A DNA stretch of 64,000 bases, from contig CAYQVH010000006.1 of the NCBI GenBank assembly GCA_964420975.1, positions 88,715-152,714 on the forward strand, given 5' to 3'. A program made the position numbers and the translations under genes. The stretch is from Accumulibacter sp964420975 (GTDB lineage: Bacteria > Pseudomonadota > Gammaproteobacteria > Burkholderiales > Rhodocyclaceae). Shown piece by piece: positions 1 through 9,006 of the stretch; the stretch's first letter is position 1; every line of letters begins with the position of its first letter. The notes below the pieces were generated by a model that did not search any database, was not told where the DNA came from, and saw only the letters and a list, made by a program, of their open reading frames with translations.

Positions 1-618
1 GTTCGCCAGCGCATCTTCTCGCTGCCCGACGATTGCCTGCTCTATCCGGGTCACGACTACAAAGGGTCCACGGTGACGACGGTCGCCGAGGAACGACAGT
101 ACAACCCGCGTCTCGGTGGCGAGATTGGCGAGCAGGACTTCGCCGGCCACATGCGAAATCTCGCCCTGCCGCATCCCATGAAGCTGGACATCGCGGTTCC
201 GGCCAACCTTTTCTGCGGCAAACCGGCTGGCGACGCGCACCTAACGACCGAGCCCGACTGGGCGCCGCTGACGTACACCTATGCCGGCATCTGGGAAGTG
301 CACGCGCAATGGCTGGAAGAACACGTGTCCGCGGTGCAGTTGGTTGACGTCCGCGAGGCCGAGGAATTCGATGGCGTGCTCGGACACATCGCTTCCGCCC
401 GGCTGATTCCACTCGGCGAACTCCCGGCCCGCCTCGGTGACCTGGACCGCGGCAAACCGATCGTCACCGTCTGCCGTTCCGGTTCGCGTTCGGCACGCGC
501 AGCGGTCATCCTCGAGCAAGCCGGCTTCACAAAAGTCGCCAACCTCTCCGGCGGTATGCTGCGCTGGCGCCTGCTTCGACTACCCACCGACGCCGCCGGC
601 AGCGCCGCCGCGCCGTAA
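1..618 (+). CDS. Persulfide dioxygenase (ETHE1-like)-rhodanese fusion, 5' end outside window
   Basis: The frame is open from base 1, so only the last 205 residues are present. The first ~85 residues match the C-terminal half of the ETHE1-type metallo-beta-lactamase fold: LYPGHDYKG with a metal-binding His, then EERQYNPRLG and a LDIAVPAN segment. Residues ~110-190 form a rhodanese domain, with VQLVDVREAEEF and an active-site loop CRSGSRS whose Cys is residue 158 of the visible part. Such fusions oxidise glutathione persulfide to sulfite and move sulfane sulfur, detoxifying sulfide. The fusion is direct from sequence; the substrate is by family. The next gene starts about 190 bases downstream and is unrelated. 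Confidence 0.85.
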   Translation, partial: VRQRIFSLPDDCLLYPGHDYKGSTVTTVAEERQYNPRLGGEIGEQDFAGHMRNLALPHPMKLDIAVPANLFCGKPAGDAHLTTEPDWAPLTYTYAGIWEVHAQWLEEHVSAVQLVDVREAEEFDGVLGHIASARLIPLGELPARLGDLDRGKPIVTVCRSGSRSARAAVILEQAGFTKVANLSGGMLRWRLLRLPTDAAGSAAAP

Positions 619-806
619 CACGTTCGTGCGGCTTGACCAGCACCCCAACCGGTCTCTTGATGCACCAGGCAAGTGCGCGACCCCCGGCCCGCGCACCATG
701 CGCTAGCGCGACCGGCCGCGCCGCTGACCAATCCACCGGTCAGCGCCCTACCCAACGCATGGCACGCTTTCTGCTTAATTAAGCGGGTCACACGGGCGAG
801 AGCACC

Positions 807-2222
<1,416 letters not shown>

Positions 2223-2240
2223 GCCTGACGGAGAGCCGAG

Positions 2241-3173
2241 ATGCTGAGCCGCACCGCTGATCACCTTTACTGGATGGCGCGTTATAGCGAACGCGCCGAG
2301 AACCTGGCTCGACTGCTTGACGTTTCGTATCAGATGTCACTCGTGCCGCAGTCCTTGGCGGCCCAGAACGAGAACTGGCGAGCGATCCTGGCGCTTAACA
2401 GCCTGGAGTCGGCTTTCGCGGCGACGTACGACGAAGTCAACGTCGATAACGTACTGCGCTTCATGGTCGCTGATCCCGGCAACCCGTCGTCGATCTACAG
2501 CTGTTTGCGCGCCGCGCGAGAGAATGCCCACGCCGTTCGCGGCACGCTCACCGCGGAAACGTGGGAAAGCTTCAACGCGACCTGGATCGAACTTCGGCAA
2601 CAGACTTTCGAACAAATCCTCTCGCGTGGAATCAGCGAGTTTTTTGACTGGGTCAAGTTGCGCGTGGCAGTCAGCCGCGGCGTCACCTTCGGCACCATGC
2701 TCAAGGACGACGCGTTGCATTTCATCCGCCTCGGCGGCCTGCTGGAACGCGGCGACAATACCGCCCGCATCCTGGATATGCAATACCACATCCTGCGTAA
2801 CGGGGACGAGGGGGTCAGCGACTTCTACCGCTGGGGCGCGCTGCTTCGCTCATTGTCGGCGTTTCAGGTCTACCGGAAGGTCTATCGCGACGCGATCACG
2901 CCGGGCCGCGTCGCCGAGTTGCTGATCCTGCGGATGGACATGCCACGCTCATTACACGCCTGCGCCGACGGGGTTGTCCGCATGCTGCAGCTGATCGCCA
3001 ACAGTTCATCCGCCGAGACCGAGCGACAAGCCGGTGTACTCCACGCCCGGCTTCATTTCGGCCGTATCGAGGACGTGCTTGCCAGCGGGTTGCACGATTA
3101 CCTGACCGACTTCATGGACCGCATCTACGAACTCGGCGACGGCATCAGTCGCGACTTTCTGGTACCGGCCTGA
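2241..3173 (+). CDS. Alpha-E domain protein (DUF403)
   Basis: A 310-residue, mainly helical protein beginning MLSRTADHLYWMARYSERAE, the signature start of the alpha-E family. Further family blocks are LRAARENAHAVRG, a central FIRLGGLLERGDNTARILD, and HLHFGRIEDVL-like sequence near the C-terminus. No catalytic residues are established; alpha-E proteins almost always accompany circularly permuted ATP-grasp ligases and probably form a complex with them. A good ribosome site, GGAGAG at 2230-2235, precedes the ATG at 2241. The gene lies 18 bases after the ATP-grasp gene and about 60 bases before the Anbu gene, so one transcript is likely. Confidence 0.9.
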   Translation: MLSRTADHLYWMARYSERAENLARLLDVSYQMSLVPQSLAAQNENWRAILALNSLESAFAATYDEVNVDNVLRFMVADPGNPSSIYSCLRAARENAHAVRGTLTAETWESFNATWIELRQQTFEQILSRGISEFFDWVKLRVAVSRGVTFGTMLKDDALHFIRLGGLLERGDNTARILDMQYHILRNGDEGVSDFYRWGALLRSLSAFQVYRKVYRDAITPGRVAELLILRMDMPRSLHACADGVVRMLQLIANSSSAETERQAGVLHARLHFGRIEDVLASGLHDYLTDFMDRIYELGDGISRDFLVPA

Positions 3174-3232
3174 GGCCGGCAGCCAACCGAAATGCCAACC
3201 CGCGCGACGTCCTGGCGACGAACGGACAAGCC

Positions 3233-3967
3233 GTGACCTACTGCGTCGCTATCCGCCTCGATGCCGGGCTAGTCTTTCTCGCCGACTCACGCACCAATGC
3301 CGGCGTCGACCAGATCAACACCTTCCGCAAGCTAACCGTCATCGAACGCCCGGGCGAACGCTTTCTGGTACTGATGATGGCCGGCAATCTGTCGATCAGT
3401 CAATCGGTGATCAACCTCCTCAGCGAGCGCATCGCGGACAGCCACACGGAAAATCTGCACACGGCCCCCAACCTCTTCGAAGCCGCGCGCCATGTTGGCG
3501 ACATCATCCGTGAGGTCTATCAGCGAGACGCTGCCGCACTGAAGGAATTCGGTATCGACTTCAACGTTTCCATCCTCTTCGGCGGCCAGATCGCCGGCGA
3601 GCAACCCCGCCTCTTCAACCTCTATGCGGCGGGAAACTTCATCGAGGCCGGTACCGACACGCCGTATTTTCAGATTGGTGAATCAAAGTACGGCAAACCG
3701 ATCATCGACCGTGTCGTCACGCCTCAGATGAGTTTTGAAGACGCCGCCAAGTGTGCGTTGATCTCCATGGACTCGACGATCCGCTCGAATCTTTCGGTCG
3801 GCATGCCACTCGACTTGCTGCTCTACGAGCGCGACACCTTTCGCCTGCACCAACACGTTTGCATTGGCCCGGAGAATCCGTACTTCAACCGTATCCGCAG
3901 CTTGTGGGGGGAACGCCTACGCCAAGTGTTCAGCGAACTCCCGGATCCCGATTGGAGAAGCGGCTAA
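3233..3967 (+). CDS. Anbu-type proteasome-related peptidase (BPH/Anbu)
   Basis: This 244-residue protein resembles Anbu, the bacterial relative of HslV and proteasome beta subunits. It starts MTYCVAIRLDAGLVFLADSR, so Met removal would expose Thr2 as the N-terminal nucleophile. Asp18 and Lys34 (in TFRKLTV) fit the catalytic positions of the fold, and GSRAN-type loops are replaced by AGNLSISQSV. Anbu forms open helical rings and its substrate is unknown. The start is GTG at 3233. The gene ends the ATP-grasp/alpha-E operon. The transglutaminase gene commonly found between alpha-E and Anbu is absent here; one occurs at 7999-9006. Confidence 0.88.
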   Translation: MTYCVAIRLDAGLVFLADSRTNAGVDQINTFRKLTVIERPGERFLVLMMAGNLSISQSVINLLSERIADSHTENLHTAPNLFEAARHVGDIIREVYQRDAAALKEFGIDFNVSILFGGQIAGEQPRLFNLYAAGNFIEAGTDTPYFQIGESKYGKPIIDRVVTPQMSFEDAAKCALISMDSTIRSNLSVGMPLDLLLYERDTFRLHQHVCIGPENPYFNRIRSLWGERLRQVFSELPDPDWRSG

Positions 3968-4065
3968 CCCGAATATTTCACGCTACCTGCGCGCTTTACT
4001 TGATCGTCATCATGAGTCCGGCGAATGCGGTCGAGGGGTCGATCTGCTCAATTTTTGAGCGTTTT

Positions 4066-4660
4066 TCAAACATCAGACGGACTCCCCGCAACCTCCCGCA
4101 ATGTCATCGTGGCGGGGGCCACTCGATGTTGGCTATCCGGAAGCCAAGCGTTTGGCGACCAGCCGAAATATCGCCCGGTGAGGAAAGGCACTGGCGAGGA
4201 AGAAGCGAATGCGGCGAGTGTGGCGTACGATGACGGCGCCAATTTGCAGCAGACGCATGCGGATCGTTCCGACTTGCGCCCTCGCCCGCTCAGTGCCGAC
4301 CAAACCGATGGCACGCAGCCGTTCCCTGAGCACATAGGCCAATGACGCCAGCAACAGCCGGAATGGGTTTGGCCACCACAGATGGCAACTGGTGCGATCG
4401 GTGAACAAGCCGAGCTGACGGTGCTTGCGCAAGTGAGGCGATGAACTGCTCGACCAGGATACGCTGCGTGGCCACGGCGCCCTCTCGGTCGGCGCGGTTC
4501 TCGAATCGGCAGCGTCGGGCTTGAGGCCGTTGCCGTGTCACGTTCCCAGGCCGTTTGCGCGGCCAGGTCGTCACGCAAGGTGGTCACTTCACGCCGGCAG
4601 CAGCCCGCGCCAGTGCTCGTAAGCTCGGGAACCGCTTTCCCGCCGGCTAGCGGCTAGCCT
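4066..4660 (-). pseudogene. IS1380-type transposase remnant (C-terminal part)
   Basis: The 718-base stretch after the Anbu gene has no intact gene. On the minus strand, 4133-4432 encodes the C-terminal signature of IS1380-type DDE transposases: QLGLFTDRTSCHLWWPNPFR, then LLLASLAYVLRERL, then a block ending RLLQIGAVIVRHTRRIRF. Upstream, at 4433-4660, two other frames are partly open but show no clear transposase N-terminus, so the 5' two thirds of the element are missing or scrambled. No flanking inverted repeats were recognised. The family call comes from recalled consensus; the fragmentary nature is direct. Confidence 0.7.
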
Positions 4661-4685
4661 ATCTACCCCGGCCCCACGGAGGGCG

Positions 4686-6302
4686 TTACCGAATCGACAT
4701 CTGGCCGACTGCGGTCAGCCGCGAGCCCTGTCCCTGTAGCGTCGCCGAGCGCTGGCGTAGCGCTTCGCGCAAAGTTCGGTCGTGGCCGTAGAGATCAGGA
4801 AAGAAATACACGCGGTCGTTACGCACCGTCGCGGTACGGTAGGCGATCACCACCGGCACTTCATCGTGAACACGAACACTCAGCGATCGTCCGCTCTTCT
4901 TGGTCTGCACGATCCGGTTTCGCGTCCACTCGCCCGAACCGGACAGGACAAACTCCGCGAGGTCCACCGGCGCCTCGACGCGGATGCAGCCGTGACTGAA
5001 GTCACGCCGGTCACGCTTGAAGAGCGACACTGAGGGCGTGTAGTGCAGGTAAATGTTGTCACCATTGGGAAGAACGAACTTGATGTCGCCCAGCGCATTC
5101 CCCGCCCCTGGCCGCTGGCGAATGCGCATCTGTCCTTGCGCGATGGCGGTGAGCCCGTCTTCCGGCAGGCTGTCGATCACCCGACCGTCGCCGCTGACGA
5201 GCTCGTACCCCTGGCGCGCAAAGAACGCCGGATCGCGTTGCAGTCGAGGCAGGGTTTCATCGCGCAGGATCGACGGCGGAATATTCCAGTACGGGTTGAA
5301 TTCGACGGCCCGCATCGGTGCCGAGAAGATCGGTGTCGGTGTCTTTCGCGCGGTGCCGACGACGACGCGCATCGCCAGACTGCTGCTGACTTCGTCGCCC
5401 TCGATACGGTAGGCGTGCAACATGAATTCGGGGACGTTGACCTGAATCAGACGCCCCTTGCGCGGCAGCGGTGTCCAGCGCAGCCGTTCAAGCGCCAGCT
5501 CAAGCTGCTCGACGCGTGCTTGTGGCGGCACTTTCAACTGCTCGAAGGTTTCCTTGCCGATCACGCCATCGGGTGTCAGCCCGTGCCTTTCCTGAAACGC
5601 CTTGACGCCTTCGACCAGGCGGCCTTCGTAGCGGGGCGGAGATTCCGCGTCGGGGGACAGGTCACCGAGCGCAACCAAGCGTTCCCGCAGGCGAGCCAGG
5701 CCCGCGTAGCTCTGTCCAGGATGCAGCTTGCTACCCACCAAGGGCGGCAGGTCGTTTGCCCAGGCAGAATGGCCGGCGAGTTCACGATAGGCGGCGAGCG
5801 CCCGTCTCAGACTGTCGTACTCGGGCCAGCGCGACGGTGCGGCTGCCGTTACGTCGTCGACCGACGCAGCAACGGTCGACGTCTCCTCGGCACTCGCCTC
5901 GCGCGCACCGCTGACCAGATAACGGAAACCGACCTGCTGCGGCTGGACCCTGCCATTGCGAAGGTCGCTCTGATAGCGATGCAGCGCTGAAGCAAGGGCG
6001 GCGTTGAGACGTGCAATCCGGTCAGCGGTCAGTTCTTCACCGTCGACAGACCGTTCAATCTCGCGCTGCCAGCCGGAAATACCGTAATCGTTGGCATCGA
6101 GGCCGTCCAGGGCCGCCATCGACAACCGTTCGACAGCTTGACGCGCGGCGATCGTTGGTCCTTGCTCGTTGAACCACGCGGGCTCTTCACCAGCGGTACT
6201 GAGACGAGCGAAGGTAGCGAGCAAGCACAGCGTGCAAACGACGCGTAGGCGGACCCTGCTCGGATCGGTGACGGGAGCGGTCAGACGTGGTCGGCGAGCC
6301 AT
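4686..6302 (-). CDS. L,D-transpeptidase, YcbB/LdtD type
   Basis: An exported peptidoglycan cross-linking enzyme of 538 residues using the start at 6302. From there a twin-positive N-terminus and hydrophobic VVCTLCLLATFARLSTAG make a signal peptide; a longer start at 6380 is possible but would bury it. Domains in order: an L,D-transpeptidase scaffold (HRYQSDLRNGRVQPQQVGF), a peptidoglycan-binding domain (EGVKAFQERHGLTPDGVIG), and the YkuD catalytic domain with SHGCIRVE carrying the active-site Cys. The family forms 3-3 meso-DAP cross-links, or can anchor outer-membrane lipoproteins. It sits alone on this strand, next to dtd. Confidence 0.9.
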   Translation of the reverse strand: MARRPRLTAPVTDPSRVRLRVVCTLCLLATFARLSTAGEEPAWFNEQGPTIAARQAVERLSMAALDGLDANDYGISGWQREIERSVDGEELTADRIARLNAALASALHRYQSDLRNGRVQPQQVGFRYLVSGAREASAEETSTVAASVDDVTAAAPSRWPEYDSLRRALAAYRELAGHSAWANDLPPLVGSKLHPGQSYAGLARLRERLVALGDLSPDAESPPRYEGRLVEGVKAFQERHGLTPDGVIGKETFEQLKVPPQARVEQLELALERLRWTPLPRKGRLIQVNVPEFMLHAYRIEGDEVSSSLAMRVVVGTARKTPTPIFSAPMRAVEFNPYWNIPPSILRDETLPRLQRDPAFFARQGYELVSGDGRVIDSLPEDGLTAIAQGQMRIRQRPGAGNALGDIKFVLPNGDNIYLHYTPSVSLFKRDRRDFSHGCIRVEAPVDLAEFVLSGSGEWTRNRIVQTKKSGRSLSVRVHDEVPVVIAYRTATVRNDRVYFFPDLYGHDRTLREALRQRSATLQGQGSRLTAVGQMSIR

Positions 6303-6520
6303 GGGCGATCCGATGACAGAGCAGTACGCAACATCCAGACTCCGTAGAAAAAGCCGTGCGCGATGGCGGCGGACGATCACCGCTGCTTAAGCGTAGATCG
6401 ACAGAACGTGCCGACGTTCCCGGCGACCGCCAAATCCGGTTGGGCGGGCAGCCCAACCGTCAGACCGGACGCACGCGCACGAAAAGAGCGCAATCATACA
6501 CGCGGGATCCGATCGGTCGA

Positions 6521-6973
6521 CTACTCGGGGCGACGCGAATCGATGCACACGGTGACCGGCCCGTCGTTGATCAGATGAATCTGCATCTCGGCGGCGAAAA
6601 TTCCGGTCGCGACGGGGCGCCGGATCTCGTTCGTCAAATGCACGACGAACCGGTCGAACAGCGGTTGCGCAACGTCGGGTCGTGCGGCGCGGCTCCACGA
6701 CGGGCGATTCCCTTTCCTCGTCGATGCAAAGAGGGTGAATTGGCTGACCGCCAGCACGTCACCTTGGCAATCCAGCAGGCTGCGGTTCATCACCCCCGCC
6801 GCATCCGCGAAGAGGCGCAGCCGTACAAGCTTGCCCGCCATCCAGACCAGGTCGGCGTCGGTGTCGGCTTCTTCGAAGCCGGCCAGCACCAGCAAACCGG
6901 CACCGATTTCGGCGACCACCTGGCCGCCAGTGTCGACGCGTGCGGCGGCGACGCGTTGCACAACGACCCTCAT
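6521..6973 (-). CDS. dtd: D-aminoacyl-tRNA deacylase
   Basis: A 150-residue protein that matches Dtd over its full length. It begins MRVVVQRVAAARVD and contains the two cross-subunit active-site motifs, SQFTLFA and near the C-terminus NDGPVTVCID. Dtd is a cytoplasmic dimer that hydrolyses D-amino acids (and glycine) mischarged onto tRNA, guarding translation. It is 54 bases downstream of the CDF transporter gene on the same strand, so it probably ends the operon that starts with the ATP-grasp/alpha-E fusion. Confidence 0.95.
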   Translation of the reverse strand: MRVVVQRVAAARVDTGGQVVAEIGAGLLVLAGFEEADTDADLVWMAGKLVRLRLFADAAGVMNRSLLDCQGDVLAVSQFTLFASTRKGNRPSWSRAARPDVAQPLFDRFVVHLTNEIRRPVATGIFAAEMQIHLINDGPVTVCIDSRRPE

Positions 6974-7027
6974 TCCGCCCCGTCGAAAAGGCGGCAGCTG
7001 CCGGCGGAACGCGGCGATCCGGATCGG

Positions 7028-8002
7028 TCAAACGGCGGTGTCGACATCGGGCGTGGCCGGCTGGCGCCGGCCGGGAAATGGCAACCAGCGAATCGGTGTC
7101 GCCAACGGCTCGGGCTGCAAGGTGACGTGCGCGATCCCCTCATCGGCGAGCACGCGCTGGCTAGCGGCGAGCACGGCCGGCCAACGGTCAAGTGAATCGA
7201 CGACGAGGTGTGCCGAGAGCGCAACGCGGTTGGAAGAAAGGGTCCACACGTGCAGGTCGTGCACCGAGTTGACGCCCGACACTCCGGCCAGCGCGCGCCC
7301 GATGGTTTCGCTCGAAAGGCCCGGTGGCACGCCTTCCATCAAGGCGTGCAGCACGTCGCGCAGCAGGCGCAAACTCGAGACAAGCATCAACACGCAGATC
7401 AGCAAGGAAAGCAGCGGGTCGATCGGCGTCCACCCGGTCCACACGACGACGGCCCCGGCAAGCAGTGCCGCCAGCGAACCGAGCAGGTCGCCGAGGACGT
7501 GCAGCAGCGCGCCACGCGTGTTCATCGTCTGCTCGCCCTGCATCAGCAGCCAGGCAACGCCCAGGTTGAGAAAGAGGCCGAGCGCCGCCACCAGCGTTAC
7601 CATTTCGCCGTTGATCGCGGTGGGTCGGTCGAGACGATCGACCGCCGCCAGCGAAATGCCGACCACTACCAACACCATGAAGACAACGTTGAGCAGCGCC
7701 GCCAGCGTTTCGACGCGCCCATAGCCATAGGTGTGACGCTGTGTCGGCGGCCGTTGCGCGAACCAAGCGGCAAAGGCGGCAAGTGCCAGCGATGCGCTGT
7801 CGGTCACCATATGCCCGGCGTCGCTGAGCAACGCCAGCGACCCCGACCAGAAACCGCTGGCCGCCTCCACCGCGGCAAAGGCGAGCGTGCACAGCAGCGC
7901 CCAGAAGAGCCGCGAGCCGGCGGCACCGTGAGCATGGCTGTGCTGCCCGGCGTGGTCGTGACCGGCGTCCGTAGGGTGCTCGTGAGAGTGGTCGTGGTTC
8001 AT
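7028..8002 (-). CDS. Cation diffusion facilitator (zinc-type, CzcD/ZitB-like)
   Basis: A 324-residue inner-membrane metal/proton antiporter. The N-terminus is rich in His (HDHSHEHPTDAGHDHAGQHS), a cytoplasmic metal-loading tail. Six membrane segments follow; TM2 holds SDAGHMVTDS and TM5 HVLGDLLGSL, giving the HxxxD arrangement typical of zinc-exporting members. The C-terminal cytoplasmic domain contains HDLHVWTLSSNRVALSAHLV. The start codon overlaps the transglutaminase stop by four bases (7999-8002), so the two are translationally coupled although functionally unlike. Confidence 0.92.
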   Translation of the reverse strand: MNHDHSHEHPTDAGHDHAGQHSHAHGAAGSRLFWALLCTLAFAAVEAASGFWSGSLALLSDAGHMVTDSASLALAAFAAWFAQRPPTQRHTYGYGRVETLAALLNVVFMVLVVVGISLAAVDRLDRPTAINGEMVTLVAALGLFLNLGVAWLLMQGEQTMNTRGALLHVLGDLLGSLAALLAGAVVVWTGWTPIDPLLSLLICVLMLVSSLRLLRDVLHALMEGVPPGLSSETIGRALAGVSGVNSVHDLHVWTLSSNRVALSAHLVVDSLDRWPAVLAASQRVLADEGIAHVTLQPEPLATPIRWLPFPGRRQPATPDVDTAV

Positions 8003-9006
8003 CGCGGAAGTCCGTCGTTTGCCTGTCGTACGCCGGCGTCGGTCCGGCGCGCGTCGCCGACGGCGGCTGGCGGTGACGCGCTCGCTGTCGGATCGTCGAG
8101 CGGCGTCATGGTAACGGCGACGGCGAGTTCGTGCGCACCGCCGCCGAGAATGACGCCACGTAGCGGAGAGACGTCGGAAAAGTCGCGTCCCCAGGCGAGA
8201 GTGACGTGCTGCGTATCGGGCATCAGGTTGTTGGTCGGATCGAAGTCCAGCCAGCGCCCGCCCTCAACCTCAGGACAATAGACCGACACCCAGGCGTGCG
8301 ACGCATCCGCACCCACCATTCTCGCCTGGCCCGCCGGCGGCGTGGTCAACAAATAGCCGCTGACGTAACGCGCGGCGAGCCCCAGAGAACGCAGGCACGA
8401 GAGCATGAGATGCGCGAAGTCTTGGCAGACACCGCGCTTTTCGGCGAGTACCTTGAGCACCGGCGTGGCGACCGTGGTCGCTTCGGGATCGAACTCGAAC
8501 TCCTCGAAGATGCGGCGGGTCAGCTCGCGCGCGGCGTCCAGCAACGGGCGCTGGGGCGTAAAACAGTCTCGGGCGTAGTGAGCGAACTCGTGTTTGACGC
8601 GGACGCAAGGCGACTCGAACTGAAAGCGGTTGGCGGTGAGCAAAGGCGGACGCTGGCCGTAGGCAAGCTGGTCGCGCACGACTTCCCACTCCGGCGACGG
8701 GCAGGCGCCTCGCGTCGCTCCGACCGGGAGGTGCGGGAGGACTTCAATGAGGCTCTCGGCACGCACACCCAGCGTGTCGTGCGGATACTCGAGCGCCACT
8801 TCGGTGATCGGGTTGCCGAAGCAGTCTTCTCGCGAACGCGTGGCGCTGGCTGCCGGCTCAACGTCGATCCGGTGGTTCAGACAGCTCTGCCAGGCAGACG
8901 CCCGGGGTGTCAGATGCAGGAGTTGTCGCGACAACGACACCGGACTGGCGTAGGTGTAGTGCGTTTCGTGCAGGACGTGGTAGCGAGCAGCGTGCACGGT
9001 GATCAC
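7999..9006 (-). CDS. Transglutaminase-like cysteine protease family protein
   Basis: A 335-residue protein with the bacterial transglutaminase N-terminal beta domain (ETHYTYASPVSLSRQLLHL) and a catalytic core. The triad is visible: Cys in KRGVCQDFAHLML, His in DASHAWVSVYCPE and Asp in WLDFDPTNN. Members cleave or form isopeptide bonds and regularly accompany circularly permuted ATP-grasp/alpha-E proteins. Its start overlaps the upstream ATP-grasp/alpha-E fusion by four bases (ATGA at 9003-9006), and its end overlaps the CDF gene, so translation is coupled along the operon. The physiological peptide substrate is not known. Confidence 0.9.
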   Translation of the reverse strand: MITVHAARYHVLHETHYTYASPVSLSRQLLHLTPRASAWQSCLNHRIDVEPAASATRSREDCFGNPITEVALEYPHDTLGVRAESLIEVLPHLPVGATRGACPSPEWEVVRDQLAYGQRPPLLTANRFQFESPCVRVKHEFAHYARDCFTPQRPLLDAARELTRRIFEEFEFDPEATTVATPVLKVLAEKRGVCQDFAHLMLSCLRSLGLAARYVSGYLLTTPPAGQARMVGADASHAWVSVYCPEVEGGRWLDFDPTNNLMPDTQHVTLAWGRDFSDVSPLRGVILGGGAHELAVAVTMTPLDDPTASASPPAAVGDARRTDAGVRQANDGLPR